This document shows, piece after piece, positions 1 to 8,498 of a stretch of DNA of 64,000 nucleotides. The notes beneath the pieces were generated by a model that made no database searches, was not told where the DNA came from, and saw only the letters and a list, made by a program, of their open reading frames with translations. How positions within the stretch are numbered: the first letter of the stretch is position 1; each line of letters opens with the position of its first letter. Both the position numbers and the translations under genes were made by a program. Origin of the DNA: UPXZ01 sp964634605 (GTDB lineage Bacteria; Bacteroidota; Bacteroidia; Bacteroidales; Paludibacteraceae); the NCBI GenBank assembly GCA_964634605.1, contig CAZWLJ010000007.1:25473-89472 (forward strand). The letters run 5' to 3'.

Positions 1-1
1 C

Positions 2-658
2 GATCCGCGCCTGACTAAATACATTCTTGTAAACGGTTCGACGGCAGGTCCAAGCAGTACTACTATTACTACTGGTACTTATGGAACAAACAACGATGCA
101 ATCAACAAAGAAGCCGGACAGTCAACCCGTACCGGTTACTACATGCGCAAACTGCTTCGTCAGGATGTGAATCCAAATCCGAATTTCAACACGGCACAGT
201 ACCACTATACGGCACGTATCCGATACACTGAAATCTTCCTCAATTATGCAGAGGCTGCTAATGAAGCTTACGGTCCAACCGGAAAAGGAAATCAGACTTA
301 CAGTGCATACGATGTGGTGAAAGCCATTCGTGCCCGAGCAGGTGTGGGAGTTGCCAATGGTGATGCATATCTTGAAAGCATTAAAGGAGATAAGGATAAA
401 ATGCGCGAACTGATAAGAAACGAACGTCGTCTGGAACTCTGTTTCGAAAATTTCAGATTCTGGGATCTTCGTCGCTGGAAAGCTAATCTGAATGAAACCG
501 CACTCGGAATGACTATCGATAAGCAAACCAGCGGTACACTGACTTACACTCCGCTGAATGTGGAAAACAGAGTTTATTCAGATTATATGTATTACGGCCC
601 GATTCCTTATGATGAAACCCGTAAATGGTCCAATCTGGAACAAAACAAAGGCTGGTAA
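2..658 (+). CDS. SusD/RagB family nutrient-binding lipoprotein, C-terminal part (5' end outside window)
   Basis: The frame is open from base 2 and ends in TAA at 656-658, so the N-terminal part, including the signal peptide, lies upstream of the window. The visible 218 residues carry the SusD C-terminal hallmarks: the YTEIFLNYAEAANEAYGP helix, the VKAIRARAG motif and the IRNERRLELCFENFRFWDLRRWK region (described here as the ERRLEL plus FWDLRRW motifs). SusD proteins sit on the outer membrane as lids of SusC transporters and bind the glycan being imported. A SusC partner should lie just upstream. The next genes (a glycan-binding lipoprotein and a GH10 xylanase) suggest that the ligand is xylan or xylo-oligosaccharides. 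The family assignment is firm; the ligand is inferred from context. Confidence 0.93.
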   Translation, partial: DPRLTKYILVNGSTAGPSSTTITTGTYGTNNDAINKEAGQSTRTGYYMRKLLRQDVNPNPNFNTAQYHYTARIRYTEIFLNYAEAANEAYGPTGKGNQTYSAYDVVKAIRARAGVGVANGDAYLESIKGDKDKMRELIRNERRLELCFENFRFWDLRRWKANLNETALGMTIDKQTSGTLTYTPLNVENRVYSDYMYYGPIPYDETRKWSNLEQNKGW

Positions 659-766
659 GCAGCAATATAAGAGAAGTAAATAATTAAAATTGTGATGGCA
701 AGAAAATAACATGACAGAAATCAGTTTTTTGCAGCATACAATATTAAATCAATAAAAATTAAACAG

Positions 767-1795
767 ATGAAACAGATAAAATTATTTTCAATTCTGACTA
801 TCGGAATTTTATCCATACTGATTACTTCCTGCCGGAATCAGGATGTTGAATTTCCTGATTTTGACTATAGTACGGTGTTTTTCGCCTACCAGTATCCGGT
901 AAGAACCATTGTGCTTGGTGAAGATCTTTACGATACCAGCCTCGACAATCAGCATAAATTCGAGATTTATGCTACCATGGGAGGCGTTTACTCCAACAAA
1001 AAGAATATATCAATAGATGTATCGGTGGATAACACGCTGACCAATAATATGTTCTTCGCAGCAGGAATACCTGTGCTGCCTATGCCGGCTAATTATTACA
1101 CCCTGGCAGCAAATAAGATTCAGCTTGATAAGAAACTTCAGGGAGCAGTAGGAGTACAGCTTTCAGATGCTTTCTTTGCCGATAAGAAATCATTGCAAAA
1201 CACTTATGTTGTTCCGCTCAGAATGACAAAAGTTGAAAATGCAGATTCAATTCTTTCAGGCGATCCGAAATTCAGCGGAGCAATCAGAGGAAATACCGCC
1301 GACTGGGACGTTCAGCCAAAAGATTTTGTGCTGTATTGTGTGAAATTCATCAATAAGTGGCATGCCAACTATCTGCGTCGAGGAGTGGACAAAATTACCA
1401 AAAACAGTACTACGACTACTGTAATTCGCCATAAACCCTACGTGGAAAATGACGAACTCTCCAGTTTAACCTCAGCCTCACTGATGTCAAACGAATTTCC
1501 TGTAGCTGTAGATAATGCCCAGGGCGTAAAAGAAACCTGCACACTACTGCTTACTTTTGACAACAGCAACAAGTGTACAGTGTCCACGAACACAGCTGGT
1601 TACACAGCTACCGGAACGGGTACTTTTGTGGCTAAAGGAGATAAAAACAGCTGGGGCAATAAAGATCGTGATGTTGTATACCTCGATTATAACATCACAT
1701 CCGGTGCCGGTGTAACATATGCTACCAAAGATACACTCGTAGTAAGGGACCGTGGTGTGAAATTTGAAACATTCACTCCTTTGTATGTGAAGTAA
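767..1795 (+). CDS. DUF1735-type surface glycan-binding lipoprotein
   Basis: 342 residues with a lipoprotein signal (ITSC lipobox ending at Cys22), so it is probably tethered to the outer membrane. The N-terminal half, with DYSTVFFAYQYPVRTIVLGED and the following alternating strands, looks like the DUF1735 fold found in surface glycan-binding proteins of SusCD loci; the C-terminal half, with threonine-rich strands and a conserved NKW/YLRRG segment, resembles the DUF5627-type barrel seen in the same proteins. It has no catalytic signature. It lies directly between a SusD and a GH10 gene, the same order as in known xylan loci of gut Bacteroides, where the protein holds xylan at the cell surface. 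Xylan binding is inferred from this position. Confidence 0.8.
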   Translation: MKQIKLFSILTIGILSILITSCRNQDVEFPDFDYSTVFFAYQYPVRTIVLGEDLYDTSLDNQHKFEIYATMGGVYSNKKNISIDVSVDNTLTNNMFFAAGIPVLPMPANYYTLAANKIQLDKKLQGAVGVQLSDAFFADKKSLQNTYVVPLRMTKVENADSILSGDPKFSGAIRGNTADWDVQPKDFVLYCVKFINKWHANYLRRGVDKITKNSTTTTVIRHKPYVENDELSSLTSASLMSNEFPVAVDNAQGVKETCTLLLTFDNSNKCTVSTNTAGYTATGTGTFVAKGDKNSWGNKDRDVVYLDYNITSGAGVTYATKDTLVVRDRGVKFETFTPLYVK

Positions 1796-1820
1796 TTAAT
1801 TAATTTAAATCAAAAGAAAA

Positions 1821-4034
1821 ATGAAGACTATCAATAAAATTTTGATGCTGATTGCTTTTCCGGTATTGTTTGCAGCTTGTGCAGACAACGCTCCCCTCGA
1901 TTTCTCTGTGGAAAAACCGGAAAGTATAGCCGTGGCGGAATATTTAAATAATTACGATATACTGAAAGCTTATGTGAACCGTACCGAGAATCCCAAATTC
2001 AAACTGGGAGCCGGTGCAAGTTTATCGGAATATGTGAGTAAAGGTCTTGTTTATCAGTTGCTCAACAGTAATTTCGACGAAATCTCCATGGGATATGAAA
2101 TGAAGCACGGAGCAGTAGTTCAGAACGACGGCACACTGAAACTGGATGATGTGCTTAACCTCATAAGTGTTGCAAAGGAAGCTGGTACCAGCATATACGG
2201 ACACACACTGGTATGGCATGCAAATCAAAATGCCAACTATCTGAAAGGCCTGATTGCACCTACAGTAGTACCAGGCCAGGGCGGCCCGACATGGGAAGTA
2301 ATTGCCAAACAGGACTTTGAAACTAACGATGCCTCCAATTACGAATACAACAACAATGCAGTTGTATCATTCACAGCTGCAGGTACAGGTGCTGCCGGCA
2401 CGGGACGTGCACTTAAAATCACGAATGCAGCAGTAAGAACAAATGAGTGGGACTGCCAGTTCTTCATAAAATTTTCCCCCGCGATGAAGCAAGGCGAAAA
2501 ATACATCCTGAGAATGGATGTACGCTCCGATGATCCTGCCACGTTTGCAACGCAGGCACACGTAGTACCTTATCAGTACAAGCACTGGGACTTTTTTGGA
2601 AGCATCTCTTCCACACCTGCCTGGTCTGAATTTGTGAAAGAAATCACTGTTTCGGCAGATGTTGCTACAACCGGAACCATCGCCTTCAATCTAGGAAAAA
2701 CGGCTACCAGCTATTATTTTGACAATATCAAGCTGGAGAAATTCAATGAAAAAGGCGGAAGTGAACCCATAGACGGAGGTTATGCAATGGTTCTTACAAA
2801 TCCTCAGACTCAGAATCCATGGGAAGCTCAGGTTGGAACTAACTTTGATGCCCTGAAAAACGGTAAAAAATACAATTTAACCTTCTGGGCAAAAGCCGAC
2901 GCAAGCGCTACGCTGACAGCCGATCTTCAAACTCCCTCCGGATCTTATCCTTCGAATAGTATGGGATCATTCACACTGGGAACAAAATGGTCGCAGGTCA
3001 AACTGTCAACAACAGTTACAGCAGCCGACCGCACCCGTTTCCTGTTCAATTTCGGACAATACGTAGGCACCATTTACATTGACAATGTGGTGCTGGTGGA
3101 AGACGGAACAACCAATAACCTGATTGGAAACGGTGATTTTGAAATCGGAGCAGTAAGTGGCTGGAACGGAGCCTGGAACGGAATAGCAAAAATTGCCATC
3201 TCTGCACAGGGAAAAGGATTTGGCGGTATGGGTTCGGGTGACATCATCATTCCGAAAACAGACGAAGAAAAACGACTGCTTATCGACGGTGCTCTTGATA
3301 CATGGATGGCCGGCATGCTTGGCGCAACCAAAAATTATGTGAAAGCATGGGATGTGGTGAACGAACCGATGTCAGACTGGCCTGATCCTTCGAAACTCAA
3401 AACCGGAGTAGGAAAAACAGATATGGCAGCCGATGAATTCTACTGGCAGGATTATCTGGGTAAGGACTATGCCGTGAGAGCCATTCAGCTTGCCCGTCAG
3501 TATGGAAATCCGGATGATATTTTGTTCATCAACGATTATGGGCTGGAAGGTGCTGATCAGAAAAAATGCCTGGGACTGATTGAATACGTAAAATACGTTG
3601 AAAGCAAAGGAGCCAAAGTGGACGGTATTGGTACACAAATGCACGTTACACTCGGCGAAACTTCGCTTGATGCAATTATTGCCATGTTCAAAAATCTGGC
3701 TGCAACCGGAAAACTGATTAAAATATCAGAACTGGATATGGGCATCAGAGCCGAAGGTGGCTCGGCTAATCTTAAAACCGAACAGGTGACCCTGGAACAA
3801 TCAAAAGCCATGGCGAAGTTCTATCAGGATATCATCAAAGCATATTTTGACAATGTACCCGCTGCTCAACGTTATGGAATAACTCAATGGGCGACCACTG
3901 ATAGTCCTGCTGATTCATCCTGGAGAGGCGGCGAACCAATTGGTTTGTGGACATCAGGATACAACAGAAAACATACTTACGGTGGTTTTGCAAACGGACT
4001 GGCCGGAAAAGTACTTTTCACACCCTCAAACTAA
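1821..4034 (+). CDS. GH10 endo-beta-1,4-xylanase with carbohydrate-binding domains inserted in the catalytic domain
   Basis: 737 residues, lipoprotein signal with lipobox FAAC (Cys20), so probably on the cell surface. The GH10 barrel starts at about residue 50 and includes GHTLVWHANQN (127 onward). It is then interrupted at about residue 148 and resumes at about 465. The acid/base is Glu515 in WDVVNEP and the nucleophile is Glu637 in KISELDMG. The insert holds one CBM4/22-like beta-sandwich (about 155-305, ending YYFDNIKLEKF) and a second, incomplete-looking one (about 319-431, ending IYIDNVVLVED), followed by NLIGNGDFE at 433-441. This split layout is the same as in the Xyn10A-type xylanases of Bacteroides xylan loci. 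It should make the first surface cuts in the xylan backbone. A strong terminator follows. Confidence 0.93.
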   Translation: MKTINKILMLIAFPVLFAACADNAPLDFSVEKPESIAVAEYLNNYDILKAYVNRTENPKFKLGAGASLSEYVSKGLVYQLLNSNFDEISMGYEMKHGAVVQNDGTLKLDDVLNLISVAKEAGTSIYGHTLVWHANQNANYLKGLIAPTVVPGQGGPTWEVIAKQDFETNDASNYEYNNNAVVSFTAAGTGAAGTGRALKITNAAVRTNEWDCQFFIKFSPAMKQGEKYILRMDVRSDDPATFATQAHVVPYQYKHWDFFGSISSTPAWSEFVKEITVSADVATTGTIAFNLGKTATSYYFDNIKLEKFNEKGGSEPIDGGYAMVLTNPQTQNPWEAQVGTNFDALKNGKKYNLTFWAKADASATLTADLQTPSGSYPSNSMGSFTLGTKWSQVKLSTTVTAADRTRFLFNFGQYVGTIYIDNVVLVEDGTTNNLIGNGDFEIGAVSGWNGAWNGIAKIAISAQGKGFGGMGSGDIIIPKTDEEKRLLIDGALDTWMAGMLGATKNYVKAWDVVNEPMSDWPDPSKLKTGVGKTDMAADEFYWQDYLGKDYAVRAIQLARQYGNPDDILFINDYGLEGADQKKCLGLIEYVKYVESKGAKVDGIGTQMHVTLGETSLDAIIAMFKNLAATGKLIKISELDMGIRAEGGSANLKTEQVTLEQSKAMAKFYQDIIKAYFDNVPAAQRYGITQWATTDSPADSSWRGGEPIGLWTSGYNRKHTYGGFANGLAGKVLFTPSN

Positions 4035-4042
4035 GCAAATGA

Positions 4043-4088
4043 ATAATTCCTCTTCTTCACACCCGGAGGAGAGGAATTATTTTTTTTA
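4043..4088 (+). terminator. Rho-independent terminator after the GH10 gene
   Basis: A stem of about 16 pairs, with arms 4043-4058 and 4065-4080 and a short loop, is followed by a run of eight T. It lies 9 bases after the GH10 stop codon and separates the SusD/binding protein/GH10 unit from the enzyme block that follows. Confidence 0.85.
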
Positions 4089-4222
4089 TAATAATATCAC
4101 TGTCTTTATATTAACCATTCATATCCCGGTTTTAGTGATTAAACAATTCTTGAATGTGACGAAAGTACACGAAAGATATATGAACACACCATAAATTGTT
4201 TACTGTTGAAATCATTTTTTTT

Positions 4223-5836
4223 ATGTTCAAAAATCAAAAACATATTTTTTTTCTATCCTTTTTGCAATTTGTTTCGGTTTTTCTTGTTCAGTGCGGAAAT
4301 GATAATCCCGGTACTGGTAATGAAATAGTATTGGGGAAAGCAGAGTTTAATCCCATCAATCTGTCATTGCTTCCATGGGATACAAAACAGATTGAAATTC
4401 AGATATCATGGTCAAAAACAACCTGGAAACTGGCAAAGCTTTCGGGCGATGTGATTGAAAACATATCGGTGGAGCTGGGCGGGGATGTTGCCAAAACGGG
4501 TGAAACTACTGTCGCAGTTCGCTTATTTCCCAATACATCTCCGGCTGAAAGGAGCCAGGAGCTGATGCTCACCAATTTCTCCACCAAAGAAACTTTGCGT
4601 CTGAAAATCACCCAGCAGACCGCCAGTGTCTCAACAAAAATTACACTTAGTCCCGAAGTGTCGTACCAGAAAGTGACCGGCTTCGGCGGCATGCTCAATC
4701 CTTCATGGACCGGCAACAATCTGAGAGATGCCGAAGTGCAAAAACTGTACGGCGATCTGGGTTACAATATTATCCGTATGATGCTCTATCCGAATCAGTC
4801 GGATTGGGGACTCAACACGGCTACGGCTCTGAAAGCACAGTCGCTGGGTGCCATCGTGTTTGCCTCACCCTGGACACCTCCTAAGGAGATGAAAAGCAAC
4901 GGACTTCAAACCAACAAAGAGGGTGCTTACCTTCTTCCGGAAAAATATGCCGATTACGCGGCTCATTTGAAAGCATTTGTTGATTATCAAAAAAAACAGG
5001 GACTTAACATTTACGCCGTTTCCATCCAGAATGAACCCGACTGGAAAGTGGACTACGACGGCTGCTCCTGGTCGGCTACTCAGATGCTCAGTTTCGTCCA
5101 GAATTACGGCGACAAACTGGGAACAAAACTTATCGCGGGAGAAGCTGTAAACAATTTCAACAAGACCTACACAAACACGCTGCTGAACGATGCCATCGCA
5201 GTGAATAAATTTGATATAGCCGCAACTCATCTCTACGGAGGCGGAATTGCCGCTGATCCGCTGGTTCAACAGAAAGGAAAAGAATTCTGGATGACCGAGC
5301 ATTTATACAACAGCACCCAAAAAACGGCAGAAATGCCTGAAATCAACTGGACATGGAAGCCCTCACTTGACTATGTGGCTAAAGAGATCCACGACTGCAT
5401 GAACGCCGGTTTCAATGCGTACGTATGGTGGTATTTGAAAAGATTTTACAGCATGATAGCCGACAGCGGATCCGAAAACCTGGTTGCCGAAGGCGAAGTA
5501 ACCAAAAGAGGTTACATCATGGCCCACTATGCTAAATATGCAACCGGAAGAACACGTATTAATTCCACAATCAGCAATGTACAGCAGGTTGGAAACGAAT
5601 TATTGGTAACAGCTTATCAGGGAAACGGAGAATATACAGCCGTCATCATCAATCGCAATGCAACAGGCCTCAAAGTAGAGCTGGCCGGATTTTCCGGCAT
5701 TAAATCTGCAGCTGCTGTTGAAACTACAGAAACCAAAAATATGGGAACGACTGACACTAAAATTTCGGACGACAAGAAATCAGTTGTAGTAGGTATTTCG
5801 CTCAACAGCATAGTTTCTGTAAGCATGAAATATTAA
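4223..5836 (+). CDS. GH30 family xylanase (glucuronoxylanase-like), lipoprotein
   Basis: The ATG at 4223 is preferred over the in-frame TTG at 4196 because it places a lipoprotein signal (lipobox LVQC) at the N-terminus; this gives 537 residues. After the signal there is a BACON/Ig-like beta domain (about 35-130), then a (beta/alpha)8 domain starting with YQKVTGFGGML. The acid/base is Glu271 (SIQNEPDW) and the nucleophile Glu359 (FWMTEHLY), which are the GH30 signatures. The segment YVWWYLKRFYS (400 onward) corresponds to the loop that in GH30_8 enzymes carries an arginine recognising the glucuronate branch; here Lys406-Arg407 occupy it. The C-terminal beta-sandwich is the side domain of GH30. 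It probably cuts xylan, perhaps guided by methylglucuronic acid branches. It is the first gene of the second transcription block. Confidence 0.87.
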   Translation: MFKNQKHIFFLSFLQFVSVFLVQCGNDNPGTGNEIVLGKAEFNPINLSLLPWDTKQIEIQISWSKTTWKLAKLSGDVIENISVELGGDVAKTGETTVAVRLFPNTSPAERSQELMLTNFSTKETLRLKITQQTASVSTKITLSPEVSYQKVTGFGGMLNPSWTGNNLRDAEVQKLYGDLGYNIIRMMLYPNQSDWGLNTATALKAQSLGAIVFASPWTPPKEMKSNGLQTNKEGAYLLPEKYADYAAHLKAFVDYQKKQGLNIYAVSIQNEPDWKVDYDGCSWSATQMLSFVQNYGDKLGTKLIAGEAVNNFNKTYTNTLLNDAIAVNKFDIAATHLYGGGIAADPLVQQKGKEFWMTEHLYNSTQKTAEMPEINWTWKPSLDYVAKEIHDCMNAGFNAYVWWYLKRFYSMIADSGSENLVAEGEVTKRGYIMAHYAKYATGRTRINSTISNVQQVGNELLVTAYQGNGEYTAVIINRNATGLKVELAGFSGIKSAAAVETTETKNMGTTDTKISDDKKSVVVGISLNSIVSVSMKY

Positions 5837-5851
5837 AACCGGAAAAAAGAA

Positions 5852-7129
5852 ATGAAATCATTCTTCTTTGCAATTATTATGTTTTTAGTGAACTTCTCAA
5901 TGCCTCTTCAGGCAGCAAAGCCCTCAATACCCTGGACAAAAGGTGCTTTTGAAACTCAAAAATACCGGAATGTATTTGTTGAAATGGGATATACACCGGA
6001 AGCTGTGGATGCAAAACTGAATGACATTTTTAACGGTTTATTTTACGGACCCGATAAGATTTATTTTGAAGCAGGCGATTCCATGGCTTATATTTCTGAT
6101 ATTAAGAATCACGATGTACGCACCGAGGGCATGTCCTACGGGCTGATGATAGCCGTTCAGTTTGATAAAAGGGAAATTTTTGACCGGTTGTGGCGCTGGG
6201 GAAAAAAATACATGCAGCATCAGGAAGGACCAATGAAAGGCTATTTTGCGTGGAGTCTGAAAACCGACGGTACGCGAAACTCGCAGGGACCTGCTTCTGA
6301 TGGTGAACTTTACTACGTAACGGCCTTGATTTTTGCTTCCAACCGCTGGGGCAACGATACAGGGATTAATTATCTGGCTGAAGCCCGCAATATCCTCGAT
6401 TGCTCGCAGGAAAAATCGGGTGAACACGGAGTAGTTCCCCTCATTCATCCGGAACACAAGCTCATCACATTTGTACCTGTTGGCCGCGCTGCCGGATTTA
6501 CAGATCCTTCCTACCACATCCCGGCATTTTATGAAGTATGGGCGCGCTGGGCTGACGACGGACGTGCCGCTTACTGGCGCGAGTGTGCCCTGAAAAGCCG
6601 CGAATATCTGCATAAATCCATACATCCCGTCACCGGACTGAATCCTGATTATAATAATTACGACGGGACTTTGCTCAACAACGGCAGAATTATCGGCGAT
6701 GCATTCCGCTTTGATTCGTGGCGGGTGCCGATGAACATTGCCCTGGATTATTCATGGATGAATGCCGATACAAAATGGCAGCAGGAGTATGCTGATAAAA
6801 TTCAGAAATTCCTGTATTTCAAAGGACTGACCACTTTTTCAGATCAATATAACGTAGATGGTACAGATGTAAATGAAATTCTTCCGGCCGGCGAACACAA
6901 GGCATTACGACATTCATTAGGTCTGGTAGCCACCTCGGCGGCAGTTTCTATAGCTGCCAGAAATGAAATAAGCCGCGAATTTGTCGACCAGCTCTGGAAT
7001 GCAAAACATGAACCTTATGATGACGGATATTTCGATGCCTATTACGATGGTTTGCTGAGGTTATTCTCATTTATGCATCTCAGCGGCAGGTACCGGATTA
7101 TTTTTCCAAAAAACAATTTTAAAAAATGA
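5852..7129 (+). CDS. GH8 reducing-end xylose-releasing exo-oligoxylanase
   Basis: 425 residues with a Sec signal peptide (cleavage near LQAA), so probably periplasmic. The (alpha/alpha)6 GH8 signatures are present: RTEGMSYGLMIAV with Glu92 as the likely acid, ASDGELYY with Asp150, and RFDSWRVPMN with Asp288 as the likely base. The spacing of these three matches what I recall for the reducing-end exo-oligoxylanase (Rex) group rather than GH8 cellulases. Such enzymes remove single xylose units from the reducing end of xylo-oligosaccharides. Its stop codon overlaps the start of the next GH43 gene by four bases (ATGA), so the two are translationally coupled and their products likely work on the same oligosaccharide pool. 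Confidence 0.9.
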   Translation: MKSFFFAIIMFLVNFSMPLQAAKPSIPWTKGAFETQKYRNVFVEMGYTPEAVDAKLNDIFNGLFYGPDKIYFEAGDSMAYISDIKNHDVRTEGMSYGLMIAVQFDKREIFDRLWRWGKKYMQHQEGPMKGYFAWSLKTDGTRNSQGPASDGELYYVTALIFASNRWGNDTGINYLAEARNILDCSQEKSGEHGVVPLIHPEHKLITFVPVGRAAGFTDPSYHIPAFYEVWARWADDGRAAYWRECALKSREYLHKSIHPVTGLNPDYNNYDGTLLNNGRIIGDAFRFDSWRVPMNIALDYSWMNADTKWQQEYADKIQKFLYFKGLTTFSDQYNVDGTDVNEILPAGEHKALRHSLGLVATSAAVSIAARNEISREFVDQLWNAKHEPYDDGYFDAYYDGLLRLFSFMHLSGRYRIIFPKNNFKK

Positions 7130-8484
7130 AAAAAAAAGTTCTCCATATCATTTTCCTGTTAAGTGTTTTTACTGTAATAAATGCTCTTAATCCTATCGTT
7201 CAGACCATGTATACTGCCGATCCGGCGCCGATGGTTCACAACGGAAAAATGTATCTCTACACCAGCCACGACGAGGACAATTCCTCCTGGTTTGTGATGA
7301 ATAACTGGAAACTTTACACCACTACCGACATGGTAAACTGGACCGATCACGGAATCGTGCTTTCTTACTCTGATTTTTCATGGGCAAAAGGTGATGCCTG
7401 GGCAGCACAATGCATCGAAAGAGAAGGAAAATTTTACATGTACGTGCCTGTAACTTCCAGATTAAACAACAAGCCTGCCATTGGAGTTGCTGTAGCGGAT
7501 AGTCCGTACGGACCTTTTTACGATCCGCTCGGAAAACCGCTGGTGCAAAGCGGCCATGGCGATATTGATCCCACTGTTTTTATTGACGATGACGGACAAG
7601 CGTACCTTTACTGGGGAAATCCGAACTGCTACTACGTGGAGTTGAACGAAGATATGATTTCTTTCAAAAATGATATTGTGCGGGTTCCTATGACTGAAGA
7701 ATCTTTTGGAAAAAGAGAAGGAGAAATAAAGGACCGTCCGACTCTGTACGAAGAAGCTCCCTGGCTCTACAAACAGAAAGATATGTACTACCTGCTTTGG
7801 GGTGGAGGTCCGATTCCGGAGCATTTGGGCTATTCAACCAGCAAAAGTCCGAAAGGTCCCTGGAAAAATCGGGGAGTTTTGATGCCGACCGAAGGCAGAA
7901 GTTTCACCAATCACCCCGGAATCATTGACTACAAAGGGAAAACCTACCTTTTTTACCACAACGGAGCACTTCCGGGCGGACAGGGATTCAACCGTTCGGT
8001 GTGCGTGAATGAAGTAAAATTCAACAAAGACGGAACAATACAGCCAATGAAAATGACCGATGGAATCGTGAGCGGACTGGAAACCGTGAATCCATTCAGA
8101 AAAAATGAAGCAGAAACCATCGCTTTTTCAGGGGGAGTAAAAGCTTCGCAGAATAAGCAGGTGGGAGTATTTGTAAATGCAATGCAGGATAATGCTTACA
8201 CGAATGTAAAAGGAGTTGACTTTGGATCTCAGGGAGCGGCTCGTTTTTCAGCCCGGGTAGGTACGACCATCAATGGAGGTGTAACTATGGAAATCCGTCT
8301 CGGAAGCAGGGATGGAAAGCTAATCGGGACGATAAAAGTGCCGATTACGGGTGGTGACGACCGGTGGGAAGTGGTCAGTACCGGTGTTGAAAAAGTAACC
8401 GGAACGCACGACCTGTTTTTTGTTTTCAAATCCGATAAACCCGGAAGAATCATGTATTTCGATTACTGGTTGTTTTCAAAATAA
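7126..8484 (+). CDS. GH43 (subfamily 1-like) xylosidase/arabinofuranosidase with C-terminal CBM6-like domain
   Basis: 452 residues with an N-terminal hydrophobic signal. The five-bladed beta-propeller of GH43 covers about 25-310, with base Asp32 (YTADPAPM), pKa-modulating Asp148 (GDIDPTVF) and acid Glu210 (YEEAPWLY). The C-terminal 130 residues, with ETIAFSGGVK, GSQGAARFSARV and HDLFFVFKS motifs, form a CBM6-like beta-sandwich. This two-domain layout is typical of GH43_1 enzymes that act on xylo-oligosaccharides or arabinose branches. The start overlaps the GH8 stop. The exact substrate (xylose or arabinose end) cannot be decided from sequence. Confidence 0.9.
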   Translation: MKKKVLHIIFLLSVFTVINALNPIVQTMYTADPAPMVHNGKMYLYTSHDEDNSSWFVMNNWKLYTTTDMVNWTDHGIVLSYSDFSWAKGDAWAAQCIEREGKFYMYVPVTSRLNNKPAIGVAVADSPYGPFYDPLGKPLVQSGHGDIDPTVFIDDDGQAYLYWGNPNCYYVELNEDMISFKNDIVRVPMTEESFGKREGEIKDRPTLYEEAPWLYKQKDMYYLLWGGGPIPEHLGYSTSKSPKGPWKNRGVLMPTEGRSFTNHPGIIDYKGKTYLFYHNGALPGGQGFNRSVCVNEVKFNKDGTIQPMKMTDGIVSGLETVNPFRKNEAETIAFSGGVKASQNKQVGVFVNAMQDNAYTNVKGVDFGSQGAARFSARVGTTINGGVTMEIRLGSRDGKLIGTIKVPITGGDDRWEVVSTGVEKVTGTHDLFFVFKSDKPGRIMYFDYWLFSK

Positions 8485-8498
8485 AAAAGAAAATCACG

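Noticed and set aside
4196..4222. TTG start for the GH30 gene
   Set aside because: It adds nine residues in front of a good lipoprotein signal; the ATG at 4223 fits better. The same reasoning moved the starts at 16811, 28062, 35626 and 43425.
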